Source of the DNA: Bradyrhizobium sp. Ash2021
GTDB lineage: Bacteria; Pseudomonadota; Alphaproteobacteria; Rhizobiales; Xanthobacteraceae
Assembly (NCBI RefSeq): GCF_031202265.1
Contig: NZ_CP100604.1
Location: 5,438,501 to 5,502,500, forward strand
Length of the DNA stretch: 64,000 nucleotides
Reading direction: 5' to 3'
The notes beneath the pieces were generated by a model. It did no database searches. It saw nothing but the letters and a program-made list of their open reading frames with translations, and was not told where the DNA came from. Numbering within the stretch: the first letter of the stretch is position 1; every line of letters starts with the position of its first letter. Positions 27,617 through 37,155 of the stretch are shown piece by piece. Both the position numbers and the translations under genes were made by a program.

Positions 27617-27745
27617 GGTCGCCCCGGCCTTGAGCCGGGGCCCATAACCACAGAAGCCCGTTGGGGGAAGGAAGAAGGCCCCCGCCAAGGTGCCCCTTTC
27701 CCCGGCCGCGGCGTATGGGTTCCGGCTTTCGCCGGAACGACGGAA
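27617..27745. repeat. Palindromic intergenic repeat, type G (GGCCTTGAGCCGGGGCCCATA family)
   Basis: A hairpin CCCCGGC-cttga-GCCGGGG followed by CCCATAACCACAG, and at the far end GTATGGGTTCCGGC-tttc-GCCGGAACGACG. A relative is at 43111-43232. It separates the GST gene from glyA; the rest of the 307-bp gap (27439-27616) holds the glyA promoter region and no gene. Confidence 0.78.
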
Positions 27746-28372
27746 TTATTTCGAAAACCGATACGCCCCGCCCTTCTCCACGCTCCGCTGGAACGCGGGC
27801 CGCGCATGCATCCGCGACAGCCACGCCGCAAGGTTCGGATACGGCCCGAGCTTGTCGAACACCTTTGCCATCTCGCCGACAAAGCTCATCTGGATGTCGG
27901 CCCCGGTCAGCGCCGGACCGACGAAGAACTCGCGCCCTTTCAGCGCGCCATCGACATAGCCGAGATGATTGGCCATCTCGCTGTCGATGCGCGGATGCAG
28001 GGGCGCGCCGGCCTCCTTCAGCCGCGACACATACAGGTTCAGCATCAGGGGCAGCATCGCCGAGCCTTCCGAATAATGCAGCCACTCATTGTAGGCCTCA
28101 TATTCGGCACCGCCGGGCGCGGGCATCATCGCCCCCTTTCCGTAACGGCGGATGATGTAATCGACGATCGCGCCCGATTCGGCGATCCTGATATCGCCGT
28201 CGGTGATGACCGGCGACTTGCCGAGCGGATGCACTGCAGTCAATTCCGGCGGCGCCAGCCGCGTCACCGCATCGCGCTGATAGCGCTTCATCTCATAGGG
28301 TAGCCCAAGCTCCTCCAGCAGCCACAGGATGCGCTGCGAGCGGGAGTCGTTGAGATGGTGAAACGTGAGCAT
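27746..28372 (-). CDS. Glutathione S-transferase family protein
   Basis: A 208-residue cytosolic GST. The thioredoxin-fold N-terminus (LTFHHLNDSRSQRILWLLEELG) includes a Ser in the usual catalytic position, followed by the cis-Pro region GKSPVI and the ESGAIVDYI glutathione-binding motif (about 65-73). The C-terminal helical domain has LTGADIQMSF. ATG at 28372. Substrate unknown; monocistronic. Confidence 0.9.
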   Translation of the reverse strand: MLTFHHLNDSRSQRILWLLEELGLPYEMKRYQRDAVTRLAPPELTAVHPLGKSPVITDGDIRIAESGAIVDYIIRRYGKGAMMPAPGGAEYEAYNEWLHYSEGSAMLPLMLNLYVSRLKEAGAPLHPRIDSEMANHLGYVDGALKGREFFVGPALTGADIQMSFVGEMAKVFDKLGPYPNLAAWLSRMHARPAFQRSVEKGGAYRFSK

Positions 28373-28658
28373 CGGCGCTTCCTGGGGCTTCTTGTTGGTG
28401 CGCGGAGCTTATAGCACCATCGCGCAACCATTTAAGCCAATGCATTCACGATCTTCGCGACGATATCCTCGGTATCGAACATCAGCGCCGGCGCGAGCTT
28501 ACCGTCTCCGGCCTGGCGGTCTCGACGTCACGAGTAGCCCGCATGAGCCGAGAAAAGGAGCGTAGTTTTACGGGGGGCGCGTTTCACTATTTCGACCCAT
28601 TCGATGGAGTATGCTGACGGCGTTGTCCGGCCTGGACAGGCCCAAACAATAAGCCGCG
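28373..28658. other. Intergenic, no gene recognised
   Basis: About 285 bases between the divergent GST gene and the small zinc protein. No repeat of the major classes is seen. It likely carries both promoters. Confidence 0.4.
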
Positions 28659-28823
28659 ATGAACGATGTTGCCGAACCGCCCGAGGAGTCACCGACCTGC
28701 AAATGCGACGTTTGCGGAGAGGAGATGACGCATTTGGGTGACCTGCCGAACACCAAGAGCTTCGCCGCGGCCAGAATTTTCCGTTGCTATGGATGCAACC
28801 AGGTTGCATCGGAGCAATGGTAA
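28659..28823 (+). CDS. Small four-cysteine (zinc-ribbon-like) protein
   Basis: A 54-residue reading frame, ATG 28659 to TAA 28823. It reads MNDVAEPPEESPTCKCDVCG, then EEMTHLGDLPNT and RCYGCNQV: a C-x-C-x2-C knuckle and a later C-x2-C, fit for one zinc. I recall similar peptides as frequent hypothetical proteins in Bradyrhizobium, though I cannot check. The ribosome-binding site is weak. Function unknown. Confidence 0.65.
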   Translation: MNDVAEPPEESPTCKCDVCGEEMTHLGDLPNTKSFAAARIFRCYGCNQVASEQW

Positions 28824-28898
28824 GGCCGCGGCGCTTGGCAGTTACTGTCTAACCCCGTGGCCTGACAAAGCCGCGACGAGCGACCGCGCGGCTTGCCG

Positions 28899-29120
28899 CT
28901 ACAGCCCGGTAAACCCGGCCTTCACCGGATCGGTGGAGCCGTCGAGCTGGCGCAGATAGGTCAGCCCGCACACGGTCAGCCGGTGGATATCCTTTTCGCC
29001 GGCCTCGAACAGCGTATTCACATAATCGGTCACCTTCTCGCGCGCCTCGGCGCTGGCCGCCGCGGTGCGGTTCAGCAGCAGGTCATAGGTCAGCATGATG
29101 CGGTCGACGGCGGCTTCCAT
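28899..29120 (-). CDS. Small hypothetical protein
   Basis: A 73-residue helical soluble protein (AVDRIMLTYDLLLNRTAAASAEAREKVTDYVNTLF-type repeats of helix). ATG at 29120 follows GGAGAAAATC. It lies 18 bp after 29139-29366 on the same strand, so the two form a small operon. No family recognised. Confidence 0.68.
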   Translation of the reverse strand: MEAAVDRIMLTYDLLLNRTAAASAEAREKVTDYVNTLFEAGEKDIHRLTVCGLTYLRQLDGSTDPVKAGFTGL

Positions 29121-29138
29121 GATTTTCTCCGGGAGAGG

Positions 29139-29366
29139 TCAGGCGATGAATGTTTCGGCTTCGAATTTGGCGATCGCCTTGTTGGCGAGCCTGATCCGGT
29201 TGAATTCGCCGCGCTGAAACATCTGGACGATGATTTCCAGCAGCCGCTCGTCGGTCGCAAAGCTGTCGGGAATGGCGCCGGCCTTGCGCAGATAGTTCGA
29301 GGCGATGGCGTAGGCATCGCCCACCACCTCGACATTCATCACCTGCAATCCGCGCTCGACCAGCAT
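29139..29366 (-). CDS. Small hypothetical protein
   Basis: A 75-residue protein (MLVERGLQVMNVEVVGDAYA ... FNRIRLANKAIAKFEAETFIA). ATG at 29366 with CGGAGACC upstream. Mixed helical prediction, no membrane segment. First gene of a two-gene unit with 28899-29120. No family recognised. The 234 bases upstream (29367-29600) show no gene and separate it from the MarR gene. Confidence 0.66.
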   Translation of the reverse strand: MLVERGLQVMNVEVVGDAYAIASNYLRKAGAIPDSFATDERLLEIIVQMFQRGEFNRIRLANKAIAKFEAETFIA

Positions 29367-29600
29367 GATCCGGGTCTCCGTTACAACGGATAATGCGTCA
29401 CCCGATCATAAGTTCCTTTTCGGAAATTCGTCTTCGCACCGCCGAAAAACAAAACGCACGGGGCCGGAAGACCGGATCCGATGCGCTCCATGAAGGCTTA
29501 TTGCCTTGCAATTCTACTTGAAACCCAATTCTACCCTAGAACATTGGGCTGCCGGTCTTCTTGAGTCGCCGGCTTGGCCGTCGAGGCTTCGAAACTTGTC

Positions 29601-30116
29601 TCAGAGCCGATACAGGATCTGGTCGGTCCAGAACCGTTCGAGCCGGTGCAGCGACTTGTTCAGCGTCGCAAACTCTTCGTTCGAGATGCCGCCGACCTGC
29701 TCCACGGTCTTGACGTGCTTCTGATAAAGCGCGTCGACGATCTTGCGGATTTCCTGGCCTTGCGCGGTCAGGCGGATGCGGACCGAGCGGCGATCGACGC
29801 GGCTGCGCTGATGATCGAGGAAGCCGAGTTCGACGAGCTTCTTGAGGTTATAGGAGACGTTGGAGCCGAGGTAGTAACCGCGCGTGCGCAGTTCGCCCGC
29901 GGTCAATTCCTTGTCGCCGATGTTGTAGAGCAACAGCGCCTGCACCGAATTGATGTCGGCGCGGCCGCGGCGATCGAATTCGTCCTTGATGACGTCGAGC
30001 AGGCGGCGATGCAACCGCTCTACCAAAGTCAATGCTTCAAGATAGAGCGGCTGCACCGGAGCTTGACCGGCAGAGCGTTCAGCGGTTTCCACCGCCGTTG
30101 CAACGGCTTTGATCAT
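29601..30116 (-). CDS. MarR-family regulator, LdtR-like
   Basis: A 171-residue winged-helix protein. The DNA-binding part spans about 60-125: LLYNIGDKELTAGELRTRGYYLGSNVSYNLKKLVELGFL, with the wing RSRVDRRSVRIRLT. The sequence recalls LdtR, the Rhizobiales MarR protein that controls an L,D-transpeptidase, but that is from memory. ATG at 30116. Upstream, repeated TCGA-containing A/T-rich words (about 30125-30160) could be an autoregulatory operator. Confidence 0.83.
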   Translation of the reverse strand: MIKAVATAVETAERSAGQAPVQPLYLEALTLVERLHRRLLDVIKDEFDRRGRADINSVQALLLYNIGDKELTAGELRTRGYYLGSNVSYNLKKLVELGFLDHQRSRVDRRSVRIRLTAQGQEIRKIVDALYQKHVKTVEQVGGISNEEFATLNKSLHRLERFWTDQILYRL

Positions 30117-30511
30117 GACACTTCCCCTGTAGTCGTTTTTATCGACTTATTTCGACGAAACTTGTGTCCCGCCTGATAGCTTCAACTTAAGGGGGGCGTT
30201 TGAAGATCAGCTTAAATAAGACAATAAAGAGATCATGAATTTAAGACAGTGAATCACGGATTAAGCCCATGGCTCAAGGGCTTTTCGCAACCTTTCATTG
30301 ACGGTGGCGGGCCCCTGTTCACGCTTCGTCTGCGCCCCCTGTCGCATTCGGAAACAGGTTCGTTCAAATTCGAAACGCCTGCGTAACAGGTGTGAGGGAA
30401 CCCTTTACGGTGAGCGAAGGGTTACCGGCAAATTTTCGGAAAATCTTACGCGGTCGCGTGGCGATTCCTGCACGCAGGTGGGCTAGGCCAATTGAAGTTC
30501 GGTGGCTTCAC
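30117..30511. other. Long leader/intergenic region before the MarR gene
   Basis: No gene supported. The first 130 bases are A/T-rich and include ATCGACTTATTTCGACGAA next to the MarR start, a likely operator/promoter. The remainder has short random frames only. Confidence 0.45.
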
Positions 30512-30606
30512 CCTTCGAGACGCGGCTTGCGCCGCTCTTCAGGATGAGGTCTTGGTCCTGGTCGGCCCCTCATGGTGAGGAGCGCGGCAAAGCCGCGCGT
30601 CTCGAA
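30512..30606. repeat. Palindromic intergenic repeat, type E
   Basis: Contains CCTTCGAGACGCGGC-ttgc-GCCGCTCTTCAGGATGAG and CCTCATGGTGAGGAGCGCGG ... CGCGTCTCGAACCATG, the same words as in 34062-34162. Lies downstream of the DUF6163-like gene. Confidence 0.8.
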
Positions 30607-30654
30607 CCATGAAGCCACGGAATGCGCAGCAAGCTACTATCGAGGCGGAAGAGC

Positions 30655-31116
30655 CTATGGCGGGCGTTCGCGCGCGGCCATCCAGGCGAGCGCGAGATAA
30701 GCCGCCAGCATCACGGCCTCGAAACCCACCACTGTCAGGCTGCCGCCGTAGATCCCCGGAAACATCAGCTCGATCACCGCCATCGACACCACGGTCGTGA
30801 GCCACACCACCGCGCCCCATGGGGTCGCGAGCCACAGCCCGACCGCGGCCACGAGTTCGATCACCGCGAAATAGATCGTCGCGGTCTGCCAGGCCATCGA
30901 CTGGTTTTCGAACGCCTCTTCCTCGCCGCCGATGAAGCCCGTCACCTGCGCCCAGTGGTAGAGGCCCTTGGCGATCGAGACCACCGCCATGATGCGCAGG
31001 AACAAGACCAGTCGCCGCGTCCACGCATTATCGTCGGGCTCGATCCGTTCGGACGAGATCGCCGCCACCGATATGGCGTTGTCCCGCGACTGCTCGCGCG
31101 TCGAGGTGTCAGACAT
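30655..31116 (-). CDS. Four-helix membrane protein (DUF6163-like)
   Basis: A 153-residue inner-membrane protein with about four hydrophobic helices (LVLFLRIMAVVSIAKGLYHW, TIYFAVIELVAAVGLWL, VVWLTTVVSMAVIELMF, VGFEAVMLAAYLALAW) behind a polar N-terminal tail of about 35 residues. It resembles proteins named DUF6163 in rhizobia. Function unknown. Divergent from hemB, with a 197-bp shared promoter region. Confidence 0.78.
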   Translation of the reverse strand: MSDTSTREQSRDNAISVAAISSERIEPDDNAWTRRLVLFLRIMAVVSIAKGLYHWAQVTGFIGGEEEAFENQSMAWQTATIYFAVIELVAAVGLWLATPWGAVVWLTTVVSMAVIELMFPGIYGGSLTVVGFEAVMLAAYLALAWMAARERPP

Positions 31117-31244
31117 CGCATTGGACCTGAGATTGAACCTGGGAATCGAAGCTCATGAGCCGGAAAGATGTCCTCATAGACCGAGTCTTGGCCTGCCGGG
31201 GCGGTAAAATCAATTGCCGTTGCGGTAAATCAACGGTGCGGTGA

Positions 31245-32375
<1,131 letters not shown>

Positions 32376-32393
32376 ACCGACCGGCCCTTCCAC

Positions 32394-32513
32394 GTCATTG
32401 CGAGCCAACGGGTCGCGCGAATGCGCGCCCGATGACAGGCTCTGCGAAGCAATCCATCGCGCGGCGCACGCGGATGGATGGATTGCTTCGTCGCTTCGCT
32501 CCTCGCAATGACG
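32394..32513. repeat. Palindromic intergenic repeat, type A
   Basis: Arms GTCATTGCGAG and CTCGCAATGAC with GAAGCAATCCATCGCG and GGATTGCTTCG inside. Lies between hemB and the RDD gene; the rest of that gap (to 32649) has no gene. Confidence 0.85.
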
Positions 32514-32649
32514 GGGTGACAGGCGGGCCGGGACGACGAATAGCCCCCAAATCGCCCGAATATTGCGGCTTGTTAATGCTGGCGGGCCTTGGCACACCCC
32601 GGGCCGGTTCCCATCTGCTGCACCGGACGTCATGTCGGGAGGACGGGTC

Positions 32650-33201
32650 ATGTCTTATAGCGGTTCGGGTAACATGGGTGGTGGTGCCTGGCGCAACGAC
32701 GGCGGGGTGCAGCCGCACGCCTTCGATCCTTATTTGCAGCCGGAATTGTTTCGCGGCGTACTGACGCGACGGGTGTTTGCGTTCCTGATCGACCTCGTCG
32801 TGCTGTCGATCCCGGTGATCCTGGGTTACATCTTCATCGCCGTGTTCGGCCTGATTACGCTCGGGTTGGGCTGGGCGCTGTTCTGGCTGGCGTGGCCGGC
32901 CTCGATCGTCTGGGCCATCGTCTATTACGGCGCCTCGCTGGGCGGCCCGCATTCGGCTACCGTAGGCATGCGCGTGATGGATCTGGAATTACGCACCTGG
33001 TACGGCGCACCGGGTTATTTCGTGCTCGGCGCCACCCACGCGGTGCTGTTCTACGTCTCGATCTCGTTCCTGACCCCGCTGGTGCTCCTCGTCGGGCTGT
33101 TCAATGGCCGCCGCCGGCTGCTGCACGACATCATCCTGGGAACCGTCATTATCAACAGTTCGGTGCGGACCCAGGTCGCACCGGCAGCGCGCAGCTATTG
33201 A
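32650..33201 (+). CDS. RDD-family membrane protein
   Basis: A 183-residue protein. After a Gly-rich soluble start it has the RDD domain: RRVFAFLIDLVVLSIPVI (the Arg-Asp first helix), a second helix pair (FGLITLGLGWALFWLAWPASIVWAI), GMRVMDLEL and a last helix. RDD proteins are implicated in ion/osmotic transport or as accessory membrane proteins. ATG at 32650 follows GGGAGGACGGGTC. Followed 77 bp later by bpt on the same strand. Confidence 0.87.
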   Translation: MSYSGSGNMGGGAWRNDGGVQPHAFDPYLQPELFRGVLTRRVFAFLIDLVVLSIPVILGYIFIAVFGLITLGLGWALFWLAWPASIVWAIVYYGASLGGPHSATVGMRVMDLELRTWYGAPGYFVLGATHAVLFYVSISFLTPLVLLVGLFNGRRRLLHDIILGTVIINSSVRTQVAPAARSY

Positions 33202-33278
33202 CCAGGACTAAATTAATTGACCGTCAGCCTCCGCGGCGCGATGCTGTGACAGCTGCTTCGGAGGCCTGACGAACTGAC

Positions 33279-34055
33279 GTGACCCAGCATTCGCGTGACA
33301 CCCCGCAATTCTACCTGACGGCGCCGTCGCCCTGCCCGTATCTGCCGGGCCGGCACGAGCGCAAGGTGTTCACCCATTTGGTCGGCGACAAGGCAGGCGA
33401 TCTCAACGACTTGCTGACCCATGGCGGCTTCCGGCGCAGCCAGTCGATCGCCTACCGGCCGGCCTGCGACCAGTGCCGCGCCTGCGTGTCGGTGCGCGTC
33501 ATCGCCAACGAATTCCGGCTCTCGCGCAATTTCCGGAAAGTCATGGCGCGCAACGCCGATATCATCGGCGAGCAGCGCAGCGCGGTGCCGACCTCGGAAC
33601 AATATTCGGTCTTTCGCGCCTATCTCGACAAGCGCCACCGCCATGGCGGCATGGCCGACATGACCGTGCTCGACTACGCCATGATGGTGGAGGACAGCCA
33701 CGTCGAAACCCGCATCATCGAATACCGCCGGCGCAACATCGACTCCGGCATCACCGGCCGCGGCGAGGAGCTGATCGCGGTCGCGCTGACGGATGTGCTG
33801 AGCGACGGGCTGTCGATGGTGTATTCGTTCTTCGAACCGTCGGAAGTCAGCCGCTCGCTCGGCACCTTCATGATCCTCGACCACATCACGCGCGCGCGAC
33901 GGCTGGGGCTGCCTTACGTCTATCTCGGCTACTGGATCGAAGGCTCCAAGAAGATGGACTACAAGGGCCGCTTCCTGCCGCAGCAGCGGCTGGCGCCGTC
34001 CGGCTGGCTGCGGGTCGACGCGACCGGCGAAGTGCCGTCCGAGCCGCAGGATTGA
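33279..34055 (+). CDS. bpt: Aspartate/glutamate leucyltransferase (arginyltransferase family)
   Basis: A 258-residue aminoacyl-tRNA-protein transferase of the ATE family. In bacteria the Bpt form adds Leu to N-terminal Asp/Glu, marking proteins for ClpAP. The N-terminal ATE_N domain has [16 protein letters not shown] and the cysteine motif [12 protein letters not shown] has KYxxFRxYLDKRH-like [14 protein letters not shown] and [22 protein letters not shown] at 33279; GGAGG is 14 bases upstream, a rather long spacing. Confidence 0.92.
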   Translation: MTQHSRDTPQFYLTAPSPCPYLPGRHERKVFTHLVGDKAGDLNDLLTHGGFRRSQSIAYRPACDQCRACVSVRVIANEFRLSRNFRKVMARNADIIGEQRSAVPTSEQYSVFRAYLDKRHRHGGMADMTVLDYAMMVEDSHVETRIIEYRRRNIDSGITGRGEELIAVALTDVLSDGLSMVYSFFEPSEVSRSLGTFMILDHITRARRLGLPYVYLGYWIEGSKKMDYKGRFLPQQRLAPSGWLRVDATGEVPSEPQD

Positions 34056-34061
34056 TTTACG

Positions 34062-34162
34062 GACCTCATCCTGAAGGAGCCGCGCGTAGCGCGGCGTCTC
34101 GAAGGATGGGCGGCATCGGGGCCTCATGGTTCGAGACGCGCGATGCGCGCTCCTCACCACGG
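34062..34162. repeat. Palindromic intergenic repeat, type E
   Basis: CCTCATCCTGAAGGAGCCGCG/CGCGGCGTCTCGAAGGATG followed by CCTCATGGTTCGAGACGCGC ... GCGCTCCTCACCA. It lies between the convergent bpt and mntH genes. Confidence 0.83.
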
Positions 34163-34173
34163 GGGTCGACACC

Positions 34174-35556
34174 TCATCCCACCATCGCGTCGTACAGCAG
34201 CTTCACGTTCAAAATCACGATAACCGCAGCTACGAACCACGCCGCGGCGGAGACGGCACGCGATACCGCGAAATCACCCATCTTTCGCTTGTCCGAGACA
34301 AAGCGCACCAGCGGAATCACGGCGAACGGAAGCTGCATCGACAGCACGACCTGACTGAAGACGAGTAAATCGGCGGTGCCGCGTTCGCCATACAACGCGG
34401 TGACGATCACGACCGGGACAATGGCGATACCCCGGGTGACAAGCCGCCGCGCCCAACTGGGAAGCCGCAGGTCGAGAAAACCCTCCATCACGATCTGGCC
34501 GGCCAGCGTCGCCGTCACGGTCGAGTTGAGGCCGGAGGCGAGCAGCGCAACCGCAAACAGCGTCGACGCGATACCGAGGCCCAATAGCGGCGACAACAAT
34601 TCGAAGGCCTGGCCGATTTCGGCAACGTCGGCATGCCCGCTCTTGTGGAAGGTCGCGGCCGCGACGACGAGGATCGCGGCGTTGATGAACAAAGCCAACA
34701 TCAGCGCGATGGTGGAATCCGCCGTCGCCCATTTGATCGCGTCGCGGCGGCCTGCGTCGGAACGTTCATAGGCGCGGGTCTGCACGATCGAGGAGTGCAG
34801 ATAGAGGTTATGCGGCATCACCGTGGCGCCGATGATGCCGATGGCGATGTAGAGCATCTCGGGGTTGGTGACGATCTCGCTCGACGGCACAAATCCCCTC
34901 AGCATCACCGCGACCGGCGGCGCCGCGGCCGCGATCTGGATCGTAAAGCAGACGGCGATGACGATCAGGAGCGCAATGACGAACGCTTCGAGGAAACGAA
35001 AGCCCTTGTTCATCAGAAGCAGCAACAGGAAGGCGTCGAGCGCCGCCAGCAGCGCGCCGCCGATCAGGGGAATGCCGAACAATAATTTCAGCGCGATCGC
35101 GGTGCCGATCACTTCAGCCAGATCGCAGGCGATGATCGCCGCCTCGCAGGCCAGCCAAAGCAGGAAGTTGACGGGCCGCGAATAGCTGGCGCGGCAGGCC
35201 TGGGCGAGATCGCGACCGGTGACGATGCCAAGCCTTGCTGCGAGCGCCTGCAGCAGGATCGCCATCAGGTTCGAGAGCAGGATGACCGACAGCAGGGTGT
35301 AGCCAAACTTCGAACCGCCCGCGAGATCGGTCGCCCAGTTGCCCGGGTCCATGTAGCCGACGGAAACCAGATAGCCGGGACCGGCAAAGGCCAGCAGCCG
35401 GCGCACCCAGTGCCCGCCGGTGGGGACGGCAACGGTCCCGTTCACCTCGGGCAGGCTCGGCCGGGTGTCTACCGCTGCCTCAATGCGCCAGCCTCCAGTG
35501 CTGGAAACCAGCTTTGGCAGGGAATCCGGTGGCAAACTCGGTGATCTCGCATCCAT
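34174..35556 (-). CDS. mntH: Nramp-family Mn2+/H+ symporter MntH
   Basis: A 460-residue transporter with about 11 membrane helices. The metal-binding motifs are DPGNWATDL in helix 1 and [10 protein letters not shown] in helix 6; it brings Mn2+ into the cytosol. An unusually long soluble N-terminus (about 55 residues) precedes helix 1. ATG at 35556; a TTG at 35580 is in frame. A Mur/Fur-like box lies 31 bp upstream of the start, fitting manganese-dependent repression known for rhizobial mntH. Confidence 0.95.
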   Translation of the reverse strand: MDARSPSLPPDSLPKLVSSTGGWRIEAAVDTRPSLPEVNGTVAVPTGGHWVRRLLAFAGPGYLVSVGYMDPGNWATDLAGGSKFGYTLLSVILLSNLMAILLQALAARLGIVTGRDLAQACRASYSRPVNFLLWLACEAAIIACDLAEVIGTAIALKLLFGIPLIGGALLAALDAFLLLLLMNKGFRFLEAFVIALLIVIAVCFTIQIAAAAPPVAVMLRGFVPSSEIVTNPEMLYIAIGIIGATVMPHNLYLHSSIVQTRAYERSDAGRRDAIKWATADSTIALMLALFINAAILVVAAATFHKSGHADVAEIGQAFELLSPLLGLGIASTLFAVALLASGLNSTVTATLAGQIVMEGFLDLRLPSWARRLVTRGIAIVPVVIVTALYGERGTADLLVFSQVVLSMQLPFAVIPLVRFVSDKRKMGDFAVSRAVSAAAWFVAAVIVILNVKLLYDAMVG

Positions 35557-35586
35557 ATTGGCAAGATGGGGGATATCCAATCTTAA

Positions 35587-35601
35587 TGCAACTCATTTGC
35601 A
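35587..35601. promoter_or_regulatory. Mur/Fur-like box upstream of mntH
   Basis: TGCAACTCATTTGCA is a 5-5-5 inverted repeat (TGCAA/TTGCA), close to the TGCAAAT-type operators bound by the Fur-like Mn regulator Mur in rhizobia. It is 31-45 bp upstream of the mntH ATG, a repressing position. Confidence 0.6.
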
Positions 35602-35719
35602 ACTGCATGTGGATGGGTGGTTAGGACGCCAATCCCGCCCGCCCTGTCGGGAACCGGGTGGGTTTGGGGGCCCCGACCCCCGACAATGGCGGCCAATCGA
35701 CATTTTAGGGAATCACGCC

Positions 35720-36964
35720 ATGTCCGCTACCAAGGTCCCGCCGCTGCCCTCAACCTTCAACCGCCTCGCCTGGTCGAACCTCGCCGCCCAATCGGCCGAG
35801 CAGATCGCGCTCGCCGCAGCGCCGATCGTCGCCGTGCTGCTGCTGGGGGTCGGCGAAGGCCAGACCGGCCTGCTGCAGACCGCGCTGACGCTGCCGTTCA
35901 TTCTGTTCGCGATTCCCGCCGGTTTGCTCGCCGATCGCATCTCGCGGCGCTGGCTGATGGCAGGCGCGGAAGGCTTGCGCGCCGCAGCGCTGGCCGGAAT
36001 TCTGCTGCTGATCTGGCTCGGGCTGATGACGCTGCCGCTGCTCGCGCTGCTTGGTTTTGTCGCCGTCTGCGGAACCGTGGTCTACAGCGTTGCCGCACCT
36101 GCACTGGTGCCCTCGCTGGTGGCGCCGCCACAGCTGCCCGCGGCCAATGCGCGGATCGAACTCGCCCGCACTGTGGCGTTCGCCAGTGGGCCGGCGCTCG
36201 GCGGCGTGCTGGTCGGCTGGGTCGGTGCGGCGCCCGCGTTCGGATTCGCCGCGGCGCTCTCCGTGGTCGCAGTCGTGCTGCTGTCCGGCATTTACGAGCC
36301 CCCGCGAAAACCGGTGCCGCGGCGCCACCCGCTGCAGGATATCAAGGAAGGTGCGGCCTTCGTGCTGCATCACGCGCTGCTGCGGCCGGTGTTCATCACG
36401 CAATTCATCTTCAACACGGCCTCGTTCTTGCTGCTTGCCGTGTTCGTGCCCTATGCGGTGCGCCATCTCGGCCTGACCGCCACCGGCGTCGGCACCACGC
36501 TGGCGATGTACGGCGTCGGCATGGTGGTCGGCGCGCTCTTGGCGACGCGGGTCATGCGGCGGCTCGCCTTCGGTACCGTGATCGGGCTCGGGCCGGTGAC
36601 CGGCTTCGTCGCCGCCGCCGTGATGGCGCTGACGACAATCATCCCGACACCGCTGCTGGCGGCCTTGAGCTTCTTCCTGCTCGGCGTTGGTCCGATCCTG
36701 TGGGTGATCTCGACCACGACGCTGCGGCAATCGGTGACGCCGCCGTCGCTGCTCGGACGCGTCTCCGCGATCAACATCATGAGCTATGGCGCCCGCCCGC
36801 TCGGCTCCGCGCTCGGCGCCATCGTCGGCGGATTTTTTGGCGCGGAAGCGTGCCTGTATCTGGCCACCGCGATCTTCGGCGTCCAGGCGCTGGTGATCCT
36901 GGCGTCGCCCGCGGTCTCGCTGGCGCGGCAGCCGGAGATGGTCGGCGAACCCGCGAGATGCTGA
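35720..36964 (+). CDS. MFS transporter (EntS-like)
   Basis: A 414-residue protein with 12 predicted helices. It has the MFS cytoplasmic loop motif between helices 2 and 3 (AGLLADRISRRWLM) and a repeat-like second half beginning at about 220 (RPVFITQFIFNTASFLLLA). It belongs to the exporter branch near EntS and macrolide-efflux proteins; the substrate is not clear. ATG at 35720 follows TTTAGGGAATC. Divergent from mntH with 163 bp between starts, but no evidence of functional link. Confidence 0.85.
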   Translation: MSATKVPPLPSTFNRLAWSNLAAQSAEQIALAAAPIVAVLLLGVGEGQTGLLQTALTLPFILFAIPAGLLADRISRRWLMAGAEGLRAAALAGILLLIWLGLMTLPLLALLGFVAVCGTVVYSVAAPALVPSLVAPPQLPAANARIELARTVAFASGPALGGVLVGWVGAAPAFGFAAALSVVAVVLLSGIYEPPRKPVPRRHPLQDIKEGAAFVLHHALLRPVFITQFIFNTASFLLLAVFVPYAVRHLGLTATGVGTTLAMYGVGMVVGALLATRVMRRLAFGTVIGLGPVTGFVAAAVMALTTIIPTPLLAALSFFLLGVGPILWVISTTTLRQSVTPPSLLGRVSAINIMSYGARPLGSALGAIVGGFFGAEACLYLATAIFGVQALVILASPAVSLARQPEMVGEPARC

Positions 36965-36970
36965 TCGGAC

Positions 36971-37050
36971 GTCATTGCGAGGAGCACCGCGACGAAGCAA
37001 TCCATTCTTTGCTCGGGGCAATGGATTGCTTCGCTTCGCTCGCAATGACG
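36971..37050. repeat. Palindromic intergenic repeat, type A
   Basis: GTCATTGCGAGGAGCACCGCGACGAAGCAATCCAT-type left arm and ATGGATTGCTTCGCTTCGCTCGCAATGAC right arm (only parts quoted), nearly a perfect copy of 1789-1870. Lies between two MFS genes. Confidence 0.86.
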
Positions 37051-37118
37051 GCCTTGGCGTTCATTTTCTTCTAAATGCCCCGCCAGGTGGTCCTCGGCGC
37101 TTCCCCCTCCCGGTTTAT

Positions 37119-37132
37119 ATGATACATATCAT
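37119..37132. promoter_or_regulatory. Perfect 14-bp palindrome upstream of MFS gene
   Basis: ATGATACATATCAT, arms ATGATA/TATCAT with two central bases, followed by a further half-like CATATC. It lies 24 bp before the ATG at 37156, a good place for a repressor operator (TetR, MarR or PadR type). No regulator gene is adjacent. Confidence 0.5.
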
Positions 37133-37155
37133 GTCATATCAGACCGAGAGCCCCC

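Noticed and set aside
30298..30486. 62-codon plus-strand frame in the MarR upstream region
   Set aside because: No ribosome-binding site, Arg/Cys-rich random composition, no homologue recalled.
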